Shown piece by piece: positions 53,471 to 62,214 of a DNA stretch of 64,000 nucleotides; positions within the stretch are counted from its first letter, which is position 1; each line of letters begins with the position of its first letter. The DNA is from Frigoriflavimonas asaccharolytica (lineage in GTDB: Bacteria > Bacteroidota > Bacteroidia > Flavobacteriales > Weeksellaceae). The position numbers and the translations under genes are program-made. The notes beneath the pieces were generated by a model. The model saw only the letters and a list, made by a program, of their open reading frames with translations. It was not told the origin of the DNA and ran no database searches. Location of the stretch: the NCBI RefSeq assembly GCF_013294015.1, contig NZ_JABSNO010000005.1:1-64000 (forward strand). The letters are read 5' to 3'.

Positions 53471-54754
53471 ATGAGTTCCACTTTTCTAAGATTTTATCTT
53501 CTGATTTTTGCTTTTTTTGTACAAAATTTAATAGCTCAAAATTATCCAGACGGAATGTCGGATGGAATTTTAAAAATTGAAAATAAAGAAGAAATTCCTG
53601 TAAAAATATTTTCTACAGCGTCTAATGATCAATTGAACAATAATGATTTAGGATTAGAAAAAAAATCTATTTTGGTCATTTTAAATGATTTAAACTTAAC
53701 GTTTGATAATCAAAATGGTTTTAATTATAATGCCTCTATTTTAGATAAATACAAAAATGCAGGTTTTCAGATATTGGATAAAAAATTTCATCCTTATCAA
53801 GATATTAGTTTAACTCCTGAAAATATTCTTGAGGCAAAATACCTTTTTAAAAGTGAAGAAAAAAAGCTTTCTCCCGAAGACAATGTAGAATTAGAAACAA
53901 AATTTAAAATTTGGGATCCTTCTACTGGTTTGCAGCTCGGAAAATTTAAACTTCATTTTTACAGCTTGATGTTTATTTTCGCTTTTGGTTTTGGATACAT
54001 CATCATGACAAAAATTTTCAAAAACGATGGTGTTGACGAAAAATTTGTAGAACCTTTTTTTACATGGACTTTAATTGGGACGATACTTGGAGCAAGAATA
54101 GGACATGTTGTTTTCTATCAACCAGAATTATTTAAGCAAGATTTTTGGAGTGTATTTCTTCCGATCAGAACAGTTCCAAATTTTGAATTTACCGGTTTTT
54201 CTGGATTAGCAAGTCATGGCGCTACAATTGCATTAATTTTCACAACCTTATATTACGCATACAAAATTATTAAGAAAAATCCTTTCTGGGTTTATGATCG
54301 TATCGGGATTGTAGTTGCTTTAGGAGGTGCTTTCGTAAGACTTGGAAATTTTTTCAATTCCGAAATCATCGGAAAACCTGTTGATGAAAATTCCTTTTTT
54401 GCAGTTCTTTTTCCACAAATGAGCGGTGAATATGGAGTAACTGTGCCTAGATATCCTACGCAATTGTTTGAAGCTTTCGGCTATGTGATGTTGTTCTTTA
54501 TATTGTGGTATTTTTATAAATATACGGATAAGAAAAAGCAACAAGGTTGGCTTTTTGGATTATTTTTCATCATACTTTGGGCGGTAAGGTTTTTCGTAGA
54601 ATTTTTGAAAGAAGCTCAAGGAGATGAATTCATCCATATTGGAAATCTAAACACCGGTCAAGTTTTATCAATTCCATTTATGATTGCGGGATTCGTCATC
54701 ATGTGGTACTCTCAATTTAATAAGGAAAAACCTAGCACGGAAAATATTTCTTAA
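53471..54754 (+). CDS. lgt: prolipoprotein diacylglyceryl transferase with an extra N-terminal domain
   Basis: Lgt transfers a diacylglyceryl group to the lipobox Cys of lipoproteins. The enzyme part covers residues about 155-420: FYSLMFIFAFGFGY, GARIGHVVFYQP, SGLASHGATIAL, the signature RLGNFFNSEIIGKP, and RYPTQLFEAFGY. It is 427 aa, against about 260-300 for typical Lgt: the first 20 residues form a signal peptide ending IAQ, followed by about 130 residues of an Asn/Asp-rich extracytoplasmic domain (YPDGMSDGILKIENKEEIP) of unknown function. In frame and uninterrupted, so a genuine fusion. Confidence 0.93.
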   Translation: MSSTFLRFYLLIFAFFVQNLIAQNYPDGMSDGILKIENKEEIPVKIFSTASNDQLNNNDLGLEKKSILVILNDLNLTFDNQNGFNYNASILDKYKNAGFQILDKKFHPYQDISLTPENILEAKYLFKSEEKKLSPEDNVELETKFKIWDPSTGLQLGKFKLHFYSLMFIFAFGFGYIIMTKIFKNDGVDEKFVEPFFTWTLIGTILGARIGHVVFYQPELFKQDFWSVFLPIRTVPNFEFTGFSGLASHGATIALIFTTLYYAYKIIKKNPFWVYDRIGIVVALGGAFVRLGNFFNSEIIGKPVDENSFFAVLFPQMSGEYGVTVPRYPTQLFEAFGYVMLFFILWYFYKYTDKKKQQGWLFGLFFIILWAVRFFVEFLKEAQGDEFIHIGNLNTGQVLSIPFMIAGFVIMWYSQFNKEKPSTENIS

Positions 54755-54811
54755 ATTGTGTAAATTAAATTTTACAAAATACTATAATTTAGTGTTTTAT
54801 AAAATTTAAAC

Positions 54812-55798
54812 ATGTATTCAAGAAAAAAATCTGGAAAAGGTTTCAGTTATAGAGATGAAAATAATAGCTTAGTAGATAAAAAAACAAGGAAATGGATAGA
54901 ATCTCTTATCATACCACCTGCTTGGAAATTTGTAGAAATTTCTGAAGACCAAAAAGCAAAAATTCTCGCTGTTGGTAGAGATGAAAAAAATAGAAAACAA
55001 TACATTTACCATCCTCAATTTCGTGAGGCTCAAAATCAAAAAAAATTCGATAGAATTCTAGAATTTGCAGAAAATCTAGAGCACATGAGACGTGTGACAG
55101 GCCAACATTTGCGAAAAAGAAAAATGACGCAAGAGAAAGTTTTGGCAACAATGGTCCGTCTTTTAGATACCGCATACTTTCGACCAGGCAATGATTCTTA
55201 TTCTAAAAAAAATTCTACCTATGGTTTGACAACAATCCGCAGCAAACATTTAAAAATAGAAAATGACGAACTCATATTCTCCTATGTCGGAAAATCTCAT
55301 AAAAAGCAAGAACGGCATGTGGTAGATAAAAAACTGGCAAATATTGTTGCAGAGTTAGATGAATTGCCAGGATACAAAATTTTTAAATTTTATAACGAAA
55401 ATAGTGAGTTGGTGGACGTGAACAGTCATCATCTAAACCAATACATTCATGAAGTGATGGGGGAAGAATTTTCTGCAAAAGACTTTCGGACTTGGGGAGG
55501 AACAATGGTTGCCGCACTAGCGCTAGAGGAGTTGGGAGTCTCTAGCATAGATGACCAAAAAAATTTAGATAAAAAAATAAAAGACGCAGTGATAAAGGTT
55601 TCTGAAATTCTTGGAAATACTCCGGCAGTTGCAAGAAGCTCATATATAGACCCTCGAATCATAGAAGCTTACACAGAAGGTAAAAACATGTATTATTTCA
55701 AAAAAGAGATAGAAAAATTGCTAAAAAAGGCTGAAAATTTATCCAAGGAAGAAATTGGTGTACTCTGCATATTGAAAGAAAAATTAAAGTCAAATTAA
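54812..55798 (+). CDS. DNA topoisomerase IB (poxvirus type)
   Basis: A eukaryote/poxvirus-like type IB enzyme that relaxes supercoils through a 3'-phosphotyrosine. The catalytic Tyr278 is in ARSSYIDPRI; Arg residues in GRDEKNRKQYIYH and DFRTWGGT, and Lys in the TYGLTTIRSKHL region, complete the active site. 328 aa fits bacterial TopIB. It lies alone downstream of lgt, with a 57-bp gap. Bacterial TopIB is patchily distributed and was probably gained by transfer. Confidence 0.92.
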   Translation: MYSRKKSGKGFSYRDENNSLVDKKTRKWIESLIIPPAWKFVEISEDQKAKILAVGRDEKNRKQYIYHPQFREAQNQKKFDRILEFAENLEHMRRVTGQHLRKRKMTQEKVLATMVRLLDTAYFRPGNDSYSKKNSTYGLTTIRSKHLKIENDELIFSYVGKSHKKQERHVVDKKLANIVAELDELPGYKIFKFYNENSELVDVNSHHLNQYIHEVMGEEFSAKDFRTWGGTMVAALALEELGVSSIDDQKNLDKKIKDAVIKVSEILGNTPAVARSSYIDPRIIEAYTEGKNMYYFKKEIEKLLKKAENLSKEEIGVLCILKEKLKSN

Positions 55799-55818
55799 CT
55801 TACATTTCTCATAAATTA

Positions 55819-55846
55819 TTGATTTAAATATTAATTGCTAGCTTTG
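55819..55846 (+). promoter_or_regulatory. promoter of mscL
   Basis: TTG at 55819-55821, a 17-bp spacer and TAGCTTTG at 55839-55846, matching the consensus; ATG follows at 55870. Confidence 0.6.
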
Positions 55847-55869
55847 CAATTAATAATAAACTATAAAAA

Positions 55870-56244
55870 ATGGGATTTGTAAAAGAATTTAAAGAATTTG
55901 CTATTAAAGGTAATGTAGTAGATCTAGCAGTTGCGGTAATAATTGGTGCAGCTTTTGGTAAAATTGTAACTTCATTTGTAGAAGATGTAGTCACGCCATT
56001 AATACTAAATCCAGCATTGGAAAAAGCTGGTGTATCTAATGTTGCAGAGTTAATGTGGGGAAGTGTAAAATATGGTGCTTTTTTAGCTGCCATTATAAAT
56101 TTCTTCTTTGTAGCATTAGCAATATTTATGATGGTCAAAGGTATCAACAAAATGAAAAAAGTTGAAGAAGTAGAAGAAGTTATAGCAGGACCATCACAAG
56201 AAGATTTGCTAGCAGAAATAAGAGATTTATTGAAGAATAAATAA
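55870..56244 (+). CDS. mscL: large-conductance mechanosensitive channel
   Basis: MscL protects against osmotic downshock. It begins GFVKEFKEFAIKGNVVDLAVAVIIGAAFGKIV, the TM1 pore helix, has TM2 at FLAAIINFFFVALAIFMMVKG, and closes with a charged helical bundle (PSQEDLLAEIRDLLKNK). 124 aa is close to the usual length. It has its own promoter and terminator. Confidence 0.97.
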   Translation: MGFVKEFKEFAIKGNVVDLAVAVIIGAAFGKIVTSFVEDVVTPLILNPALEKAGVSNVAELMWGSVKYGAFLAAIINFFFVALAIFMMVKGINKMKKVEEVEEVIAGPSQEDLLAEIRDLLKNK

Positions 56245-56268
56245 AATTTTCAAATATTTAATTCAAAT

Positions 56269-56303
56269 AAAATCGCCTTCAATACAAATTGAAGGCGATT
56301 TTT
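56269..56303. terminator. bidirectional intrinsic terminator
   Basis: AATCGCCTTCAAT and ATTGAAGGCGATT form a long perfect stem with a short loop, with A and T runs on either side. It serves mscL and the convergent dehydrogenase gene. Confidence 0.9.
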
Positions 56304-56320
56304 ATTTAAAATATTTTACT

Positions 56321-57283
56321 CTAATTTTTTACTTTCAGAATACTGCAAATTTGTTCTGCTAAAGAAATACCAACACGATCCTGAGCTTCGAGCGTAGATG
56401 CTCCAGTGTGTGGAGTTAAAGATATTTTCCCATGGCTCAAAATTTTCTCAGAAGGAGTAGGCTCATTTAAGAAAACATCTAAACCTGCAAAAGCAACTTT
56501 CCCAGAGTTTAAAGCATTTATAAGAGCATCTTCGTCTATCACACCTCCTCTACTGCAATTTACGATGGCAACTCCATCTTTCATCATTGAAAATTCTTTA
56601 TCACTGATCAAACTTTGCCCATTTTGCGACGGAACGTGTAAGGTGATGAAATCTGCATGCTGCAAAACATCTTCCAAAGGTTCTGTTTCAATTTCTACAT
56701 TAATATATTGATTGTTGTAGAATTTAACCTTAATACTCGCTTTTCCTATCTGGTTATCTGCAGCTATTACTCTCATACCAAGACCAAGCGCTATTTTCGC
56801 AACTTCCTGTCCTATTCTTCCCATTCCTACGATTCCGATCGTTTTTCCTCTTAATTCTATTCCTTTAGAATAAGATTTTTTCAATTTGGCGAAATCTGAT
56901 TGTCCAGAAATTGGCATTTTTCTATTGCTATCGGATAAAAATCTAGCTCCAGAGAAAAAATGTGCAAACACCAATTCCGCAACAGATGCAGAAGAAGCTG
57001 AAGGAGTATTGATCACGTGCAAACCTTTAGATCTTGCATATTCTACATCAATATTATCCATTCCTACACCACCTCTTCCAATAATTTCTAAGGTTGGACA
57101 AGCATCTATCAAATCTTTTCGAACTTCTGTAGCACTTCTTACCAATATCGTTTTTATTTGATTTTCATTAATGTAATCGACAAGATTTTCCGCAGCTACA
57201 TTTTCTGTAATTACCTGAAAACCTTCCTTTTCTAAATAATCTATACCAGATTGATCTAAGCCATCGTTTGCTAATATCTTCAT
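56321..57283 (-). CDS. D-2-hydroxyacid dehydrogenase, probable phosphoglycerate dehydrogenase
   Basis: The fold is the D-isomer-specific dehydrogenase: NAD loop GIVGMGRIGQEVAK, catalytic Arg in NCSRGGVIDEDAL, Glu in VFLNEPTPSE and His in LTPHTGAST. There is no C-terminal ACT domain; at 320 aa this is the short form. The opening VRSATEVRKDLIDACPTLEIIGRGGVGMDNIDV is typical of SerA, the first enzyme of serine synthesis, but no serC lies nearby, so the substrate is not certain. It lies 24 bp after a HAD-like gene on the same strand. Confidence 0.9.
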   Translation of the reverse strand: MKILANDGLDQSGIDYLEKEGFQVITENVAAENLVDYINENQIKTILVRSATEVRKDLIDACPTLEIIGRGGVGMDNIDVEYARSKGLHVINTPSASSASVAELVFAHFFSGARFLSDSNRKMPISGQSDFAKLKKSYSKGIELRGKTIGIVGMGRIGQEVAKIALGLGMRVIAADNQIGKASIKVKFYNNQYINVEIETEPLEDVLQHADFITLHVPSQNGQSLISDKEFSMMKDGVAIVNCSRGGVIDEDALINALNSGKVAFAGLDVFLNEPTPSEKILSHGKISLTPHTGASTLEAQDRVGISLAEQICSILKVKN

Positions 57284-57307
57284 TTAATATTTTTTTTCTA
57301 TTATTTT

Positions 57308-57709
57308 TTAATCTTCAAAAACTTCTATGGTAACTTTTTTCTCTACCAATTCTGTAAATTTACCTTTATACCTCGTTGCTTTTACCAAATGATTATCTAT
57401 CCAATGGTAATTTCCACCACGTGGTTTTCCGCACAAAACGCTATGGTATTTAAATCCATGCTTATCCAACCAATCTATGGTGATCTGCTTTAAATCTTCT
57501 GTTCTAGAGGTAAAAAAGCAAATAATATGGCCTTCATCATACCATTTGTTCAATGTTTTTAATGCATCTGGATACGGTTCACAAGTTGCCATTCTTTCAG
57601 GTTCTTCATTTGGCACATCGTCTGTGATGGTACCATCTATATCTATTAAATAGTTTTTAATATCACCTTTTAGCATTGGGCTCAAATGTTCTTGATAATC
57701 TAATTCCAT
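57308..57709 (-). CDS. small HAD-like phosphatase
   Basis: Motif I is LIDIDGTITDDV with the nucleophile Asp, motif II is CFFTSRTEDLKQI, and the closing WIDNHLVKAT supplies the last acidic residue. 133 aa with no cap domain. Proteins of this kind are sometimes annotated as phosphoheptose isomerase in Bacteroidota, which the motifs do not support. The substrate is unknown. Because it precedes the serA-like gene by 24 bp it may act in the same pathway, for example on phosphoserine, but that is only a guess. Confidence 0.75.
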   Translation of the reverse strand: MELDYQEHLSPMLKGDIKNYLIDIDGTITDDVPNEEPERMATCEPYPDALKTLNKWYDEGHIICFFTSRTEDLKQITIDWLDKHGFKYHSVLCGKPRGGNYHWIDNHLVKATRYKGKFTELVEKKVTIEVFED

Positions 57710-57727
57710 ATATTAATTTTAAAGCTG

Positions 57728-57735
57728 CAAAAATA
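57728..57735 (-). promoter_or_regulatory. -7 box of the HAD/serA-like operon
   Basis: TATTTTTG on the reverse strand, 19 bases before the start codon at 57709. Confidence 0.45.
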
Positions 57736-57876
57736 CAAAAAAGGAATGGGAATGAAAAAATTGTAAACTTTTTGTAAAAACATTAACAATTTAGTAATTT
57801 TCTGAACTTGAATTAATTTTTTAAAATTAATTTGATGAATTCTTGGTGCATATTTCTTAACTTCCATTTTAATCGT

Positions 57877-57884
57877 TAAATTTG
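57877..57884 (+). promoter_or_regulatory. -7 box of idi
   Basis: TAAATTTG ends six bases before ATG at 57890; transcription would start at or within a base or two of the codon. Confidence 0.5.
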
Positions 57885-57889
57885 TTTTT

Positions 57890-58399
57890 ATGGAAGAAGA
57901 AGTTGTATTAATAAATGAAAAAGATGAAATATTAGGTTCTATGAACAAAATGGAAGCACATGAAAATGGATTTCTTCATCGTGCATTTTCTGTTTTTTTG
58001 TTTAATAGTAAAGGTGAAGTTCTTTTGCAAAAAAGAGCCGCTTCTAAATACCATTCTCCCAACCAATGGACGAATGCAGTTTGTTCCCACCCAAGATGGA
58101 ATGAAACGTATGAAACTGGTGCAAAACGAAGATTGCAAGAGGAATTAGGAATTTCTACAGATATTGAAGAGAAATTCCATTTTATTTACAAAGCAAATGT
58201 TGGGCAGAATCTTTGGGAACACGAATTGGACTACGTATTCACTGGTATTTATGAAGGAAATTTTAATTTAAATACAGAAGAAGTGTCAGAAATTAGATAC
58301 ATTTTGATGGAAGATCTTGAAAAGGAAATGAACGAAAATCCTGAAAATTTCACCGAATGGTTTAAAATTATTTTGAAAGAGTACAAAGAAAATTTGTAG
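57890..58399 (+). CDS. idi: isopentenyl-diphosphate delta-isomerase, type 1
   Basis: Idi interconverts IPP and DMAPP for isoprenoids such as menaquinone and carotenoids. It is a Nudix-fold protein: FLHRAFSVFLFNSKGEVLLQKRA, the catalytic Cys65 in TNAVCSHPRWNE, and the catalytic Glu pair near residue 110 in LWEHELDYVF. 169 aa, standard for bacterial type 1 enzymes. It is followed by gcvT after 46 bp, perhaps in one transcript. Confidence 0.95.
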   Translation: MEEEVVLINEKDEILGSMNKMEAHENGFLHRAFSVFLFNSKGEVLLQKRAASKYHSPNQWTNAVCSHPRWNETYETGAKRRLQEELGISTDIEEKFHFIYKANVGQNLWEHELDYVFTGIYEGNFNLNTEEVSEIRYILMEDLEKEMNENPENFTEWFKIILKEYKENL

Positions 58400-58445
58400 A
58401 AAATTTGATAATTAATAATATAATTTAAAATAAAAATAAAAAAAT

Positions 58446-59525
58446 ATGAACAAAACAGCTTTGTACAATACGCACGTTTCGCTGGGAGCAAAGATCGTCC
58501 CTTTTGCAGGTTTTGAAATGCCCGTGCAATATTCTGGAATCAACGAAGAACATTTTGCCGTAAGAGAAAAAGTAGGTATGTTTGATGTTTCTCACATGGG
58601 ACAATTTTTCGTGGAAGGAGAAAAGGCCAAAGATCTTTTGCAATTTGTAACTACAAATGATGTAAATCTTCTAGAAAATGGAAAAGCACAATATACATGT
58701 TTGCCAAACGGAAACGGCGGAATTGTAGATGATTTAATCGTTTACAAAATGAGCGACGATAAATATTTTTTAGTTGTAAATGCTTCTAACATAGAGAAAG
58801 ATTGGAATCACATCTCTAAACACAATGAAAATTTTGGTGCAAAAATGACCAATTCATCCGATGCAATGTCTTTAATAGCTTTGCAAGGTCCTTTAGCAAC
58901 AGCCACTTTGCAAAAATTAACGGATACAAAATTAGAAGAAATTCCGTATTATCATTTTTCAACAGGATCTATTGATGGTGTGGATGATGTAATTATTTCG
59001 AACACAGGTTATACTGGAAGTGGTGGTTTTGAATTATACTTTAAAAATGAAGTTGCGGAAAAATTGTGGAATTCCATCTTAAAAGCTGGCGAAGAATTTG
59101 GAATTTTACCTTGCGGATTGGCTTCCAGAGATACATTGAGATTAGAAAAAGGTTTTGCTTTGTACGGTAATGATATAGACGACACTACTTCTCCACTAGA
59201 AGCAGGATTGGGTTGGATCACGAAATTGGATACTGACTTTGTAGATAAAGAGCGCATTGCAAAATTGAAGGAAGATGGAATTACAAAAAAATTAGTTGGT
59301 TTTGAAATGCAAGAAAAGGCAATTCCAAGACATGATTATGAAGTGGTAGATGCAGAAGGAAACATCATTGGAAAAGTTACTTCTGGCACAATGAGCCCTA
59401 TGAAAAAAATAGGAATTGGGATGGCTTATGTAGATAAACCTCACTTCAAATTAGGTACAGATATTTTTATCAAAATAAGAAATAAAAATGTACCTGCGAA
59501 GATTGTGAAAATGCCTTTCGTCTAA
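58446..59525 (+). CDS. gcvT: aminomethyltransferase, T protein of the glycine cleavage system
   Basis: GcvT moves the methylene group from the lipoyl H protein to tetrahydrofolate. It begins KTALYNTHVSLGAKIVPFAGFEMPVQY and has VGMFDVSHMGQFFVEG, RDTLRLEKGFALYGND and closing VTSGTMSPMKKIGIGMAYV. 359 aa, full length. The other gcv genes are not adjacent, as is usual in flavobacteria. A bidirectional terminator follows. Confidence 0.97.
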   Translation: MNKTALYNTHVSLGAKIVPFAGFEMPVQYSGINEEHFAVREKVGMFDVSHMGQFFVEGEKAKDLLQFVTTNDVNLLENGKAQYTCLPNGNGGIVDDLIVYKMSDDKYFLVVNASNIEKDWNHISKHNENFGAKMTNSSDAMSLIALQGPLATATLQKLTDTKLEEIPYYHFSTGSIDGVDDVIISNTGYTGSGGFELYFKNEVAEKLWNSILKAGEEFGILPCGLASRDTLRLEKGFALYGNDIDDTTSPLEAGLGWITKLDTDFVDKERIAKLKEDGITKKLVGFEMQEKAIPRHDYEVVDAEGNIIGKVTSGTMSPMKKIGIGMAYVDKPHFKLGTDIFIKIRNKNVPAKIVKMPFV

Positions 59526-59545
59526 TTATTTTACAAATAAATAAC

Positions 59546-59577
59546 AAAAACCGTTTAAATTATTAAACGGTTTTTTT
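59546..59577. terminator. bidirectional intrinsic terminator
   Basis: CCGTTTAA, ATTA, TTAAACGG: a perfect 8-bp stem (59551-59570) with five A before and seven T after. It ends gcvT and, on the other strand, overlaps the stop codon of the next gene. Confidence 0.85.
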
Positions 59578-59917
59578 ATGGAATATGCTGAAAACAGTAG
59601 TCGTTTCCTATCCTTGTTTTTCTTTTGCAACGTATTCCTTTTTTCGTTTTGCCTTTGCATTGGCTTAATCCATTTACTCCTTTTGCTTTTTTTGGGGAAG
59701 TACCTTTGCTTAGTTTTGTAGACGTTGGTGGTTTACAAATTTTACAAGGCATAAACCCTTTAGAAACTGCTTTTTCTACTGACGAAGAATACGATACATT
59801 TCTAGCCATTCTACAAGTTGCTAAATGATATTTTGTACCAGATGGTGTTGTAAAAACTTGCTGAGAGTATCCATTAAGACTTAAAGCAAAAAATAATAGA
59901 GAAAGAAATTTTATCAT
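59576..59917 (-). CDS. secreted small Cys-rich protein with DUF5763-like tail
   Basis: A signal peptide (ending GYSQQ) precedes a two-part mature protein. The first part, YHLATCRMARNVS ... GFMPCKICKP, resembles the small Ada-like metal-binding motif found at the ends of secreted nucleases. The second, QCKGKTKKGIRCKRKTRIGN followed by DYCFQHIP, is the DUF5763 zinc-binding pattern with C-C-C-H spacing. Between them is a Lys/Pro/Ser-rich linker. Its start overlaps the stop of the ArsC-like gene by four bases (ATGA), so they are translationally coupled. Confidence 0.72.
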   Translation of the reverse strand: MIKFLSLLFFALSLNGYSQQVFTTPSGTKYHLATCRMARNVSYSSSVEKAVSKGFMPCKICKPPTSTKLSKGTSPKKAKGVNGLSQCKGKTKKGIRCKRKTRIGNDYCFQHIP

Positions 59918-60267
59918 CTTACCCTAAAAAATTCCCGTAAGTTTTCTATATTTTCCTTCGCATTTCCTACAAAAATTTCTTTATCTGTAAGAAATACGGG
60001 TCTTTTTAAGAAACTATAATGCTTTAAAATTAAATTTTTAAAATCCTCTTCTTTGAAAGATTTTACATCTAAATTTTCGGCTTTTATTTGGGTAGATCTT
60101 TTGCTGAATAAATCTTCGTAGGAATTTGTAAAAGAATGCATTGCAGCAAGTTCATCATCCAAAATTGGCTGCGTTTTTATTTCTCGCAGTTTCCAATTAG
60201 ATAAATCAAATTCTGACATTATTTTTTTACAAGTACTGCAATTTTTTAAGTAAAAAACTTTCTTCAT
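59914..60267 (-). CDS. ArsC/Spx-family thioredoxin-fold protein
   Basis: It begins KKVFYLKNCSTCKKIMSEFDL, with the CxxC-type pair, and ends LKRPVFLTDKEIFVGNAKENIENL, the typical RPVF closing block of the ArsC/Spx/YffB family. I chose ATG 60267 over the TTG at 60273: a TACATTTG box at 60271-60278 overlaps the TTG. 117 aa. Whether it reduces arsenate is not clear; most family members of this kind in flavobacteria are uncharacterised glutaredoxin-like reductases. No arsenic genes are nearby. Confidence 0.82.
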   Translation of the reverse strand: MKKVFYLKNCSTCKKIMSEFDLSNWKLREIKTQPILDDELAAMHSFTNSYEDLFSKRSTQIKAENLDVKSFKEEDFKNLILKHYSFLKRPVFLTDKEIFVGNAKENIENLREFFRVR

Positions 60268-60270
60268 TTT

Positions 60271-60278
60271 CAAATGTA
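60271..60278 (-). promoter_or_regulatory. -7 box of the ArsC-like operon
   Basis: TACATTTG on the reverse strand, four bases from ATG at 60267. From 60279 to 60456 I see no gene. Confidence 0.45.
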
Positions 60279-60456
60279 AGAAAATTTTAATAATATTTAA
60301 ATACTTATTACAAGTATATCATTCATCTTAATTTTGCTGAAAATGTATTTTGCAATAGAATTTTGAAAGAAGAATAAATAAAAAAATCAATTATTATTTT
60401 TCCGATGCATTGAATTTAAATTGTTATAAAGCAATATAATTGGGATATTATTTAAA

Positions 60457-60489
60457 ATAAAAAATCCATCTGCAATTTAGCAGATGGAT
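60457..60489 (-). terminator. intrinsic terminator of the LysM gene
   Basis: On the reverse strand ATCCATCTGC and GCAGATGGAT form a perfect 10-bp stem around TAAATT, followed by a T run. Confidence 0.85.
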
Positions 60490-60515
60490 ATGTTTAAAAA
60501 TTTTATGCCGAAAAA

Positions 60516-60977
60516 TTATGGCAAAATCAATACTTGACCTGGATAAATTTTATCTGGACTTGTAAGCATTGGTTGGTTTGCTTCAAATATTTTGTGATAT
60601 TCATTAGCATCACCATAAGCTTCTTTTGCAATTTTAGATAGTGTATCACCACTTTCCACCGCGTGAAATCTAATCATTGGTACCACAATATCTGCAACTT
60701 GTACTTCAGCTTCTTGCACTGCAACAGTCATGTTATCCGTAACTTCTTCTATGCCTTCTACATTACCTGCAGCTACATAAATTTTGTTTTTTTCTTCCCA
60801 GTTTTTTGCATTTCCAGCAATGGTTACTTTGTCGTCTGCAACTGTAAAAGTCAATCCAGAGACATCAAAACCAAATTTTGCAACGTGATCTCTAACTTTT
60901 TGCGCTTGTTCTTCAGCAGTTTCTCCACCTCCAAAAATTTTCGAACCTACGTTCTTTAAGAATGAACCTAATCCCAT
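60516..60977 (-). CDS. kbp: BON-LysM protein, Kbp/YgaU-like potassium-binding protein
   Basis: Two domains are seen: a BON domain at residues about 25-85 (KFGFDVSGLTFTVADDKVTIAGNA, NVEGIEEVTDNMTV) and a LysM domain at about 100-152 (RFHAVESGDTLSKIAKEAYG, MLTSPDKIYPGQVLILP). There is no signal peptide, as in E. coli Kbp (YgaU), which binds K+ in the cytoplasm. 153 aa is the same size. A monocistronic gene with a -7 box at 61030. Confidence 0.88.
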   Translation of the reverse strand: MGLGSFLKNVGSKIFGGGETAEEQAQKVRDHVAKFGFDVSGLTFTVADDKVTIAGNAKNWEEKNKIYVAAGNVEGIEEVTDNMTVAVQEAEVQVADIVVPMIRFHAVESGDTLSKIAKEAYGDANEYHKIFEANQPMLTSPDKIYPGQVLILP

Positions 60978-61029
60978 TTTAAAATAGTTTTATAAATTTA
61001 ATGTGTTGCCTTTGACTATCAAAGACTCT

Positions 61030-61037
61030 CAAATTTA
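61030..61037 (-). promoter_or_regulatory. -7 box of kbp
   Basis: TAAATTTG on the reverse strand, about 53 bases before the start codon. Confidence 0.4.
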
Positions 61038-61162
61038 ACAATAAAAGTTCAAATAAATTGCTAAAGAATGTTAATTTTCTAAATACTTTTTTAATACACT
61101 GATTTAATGATACTTAACTAACAGTTCTAGTAAAAAACCCATTTTTTATTGTTTCAATTAAT

Positions 61163-62137
61163 TTAAAAAGGTAGAGAAATACTATCTGGTAGAATGAAAT
61201 CTTTGGAATATGGATTTTCTAAGAAACTTAATGGCGGCTTTTGAAATTGCAAAATATCTTCCTTTGCAATACCATATACTTGCCAGTAATTGGAAAGTAA
61301 TTGTGCAAAAATATCTTCATCCCAAAATTGAAAAGTTGGATCCGCGACAGTATCATTTACTCTTATTGTCATTATTTCCGCATTATTTTCTATTACATAT
61401 TTTCTGCTATATTGCAATATATAATCTGAATAATGGAATCTTGCATACAATTCTTCAAACTGAATTGGGTGCAGAATATGACCTTTCATTTTTTGTAAAA
61501 TATCTTTCTGATATTCCCCAAGCACGCCATTATCTTGCAAACAAGCTATAAAACCAAATCCATTTACGCCAAATGAAAATAATAAATTTACCGTATCGTC
61601 TCGGAAACTAAAAATATCCGCAGAATATTTTAAAGGGAAAACTGCAATGCTCCATGGTTTTTTACCCTCAAATTTGATGGGTTTTATGAGGGATTGCAAC
61701 ATAAAATGAAAATTACCGAATCTTTCCTTTAATCCGTCGGATATTTGAAATTCTTCACCTCTTTTTTGCAAACGATTTTTTTCATAGACCATTTCATAGT
61801 ATAAAAGCCCGTAGACCATTCTCCCACTCCATTGAAATAATAATAATTCATCAAGAGAATTTATTCCATCAAAACCATTTTTATATGCATCTTGAATTAT
61901 TTTGTCTAATTCCTCAAAAGCATTTTTTACTTTTGGCGAGCACGGTAATACTAAATCTTCGTAAGTATAGTTTTTACTTTTGTCCATTAATTCTATGTGA
62001 TCTGCGCCAAATTTGAAATGATCCATCAACCATTTTGGGAAAACCGTCATCGTATCGGTGGTTAAATCACCGGTAAGAAAGCAGAAGCGCTCATCAAATA
62101 TTAAATCTGTGAAAGGATTGTATAATTCTACATTCAT
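61163..62137 (-). CDS. conserved flavobacterial protein of unknown function
   Basis: 324 aa, cytoplasmic, without signal peptide or obvious motif. It begins MNVELYNPFTDLIFDERFCFLTG and is rich in Phe and Tyr. WSIAVFPLKYSADIFSFRDDTVNLLFSFGVNGFGF looks like the core strand region. I do not recognise a domain. It lies directly downstream of rny on the same strand, but a terminator at 62163-62198 separates them, so it is probably its own unit. Confidence 0.65.
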   Translation of the reverse strand: MNVELYNPFTDLIFDERFCFLTGDLTTDTMTVFPKWLMDHFKFGADHIELMDKSKNYTYEDLVLPCSPKVKNAFEELDKIIQDAYKNGFDGINSLDELLLFQWSGRMVYGLLYYEMVYEKNRLQKRGEEFQISDGLKERFGNFHFMLQSLIKPIKFEGKKPWSIAVFPLKYSADIFSFRDDTVNLLFSFGVNGFGFIACLQDNGVLGEYQKDILQKMKGHILHPIQFEELYARFHYSDYILQYSRKYVIENNAEIMTIRVNDTVADPTFQFWDEDIFAQLLSNYWQVYGIAKEDILQFQKPPLSFLENPYSKDFILPDSISLPF

Positions 62138-62162
62138 TTAACTAAAATTATTGTTAAAAATT

Positions 62163-62198
62163 AAAAAAATGCCTGCAAAAATTACAGGCATTTTTTTA
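62163..62198. terminator. intrinsic terminator of rny
   Basis: AATGCCTG (62168-62175) and CAGGCATT (62185-62192) with A and T runs on both sides. Confidence 0.85.
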
Positions 62199-62214
62199 TT
62201 AAAATTTAAAAAAT

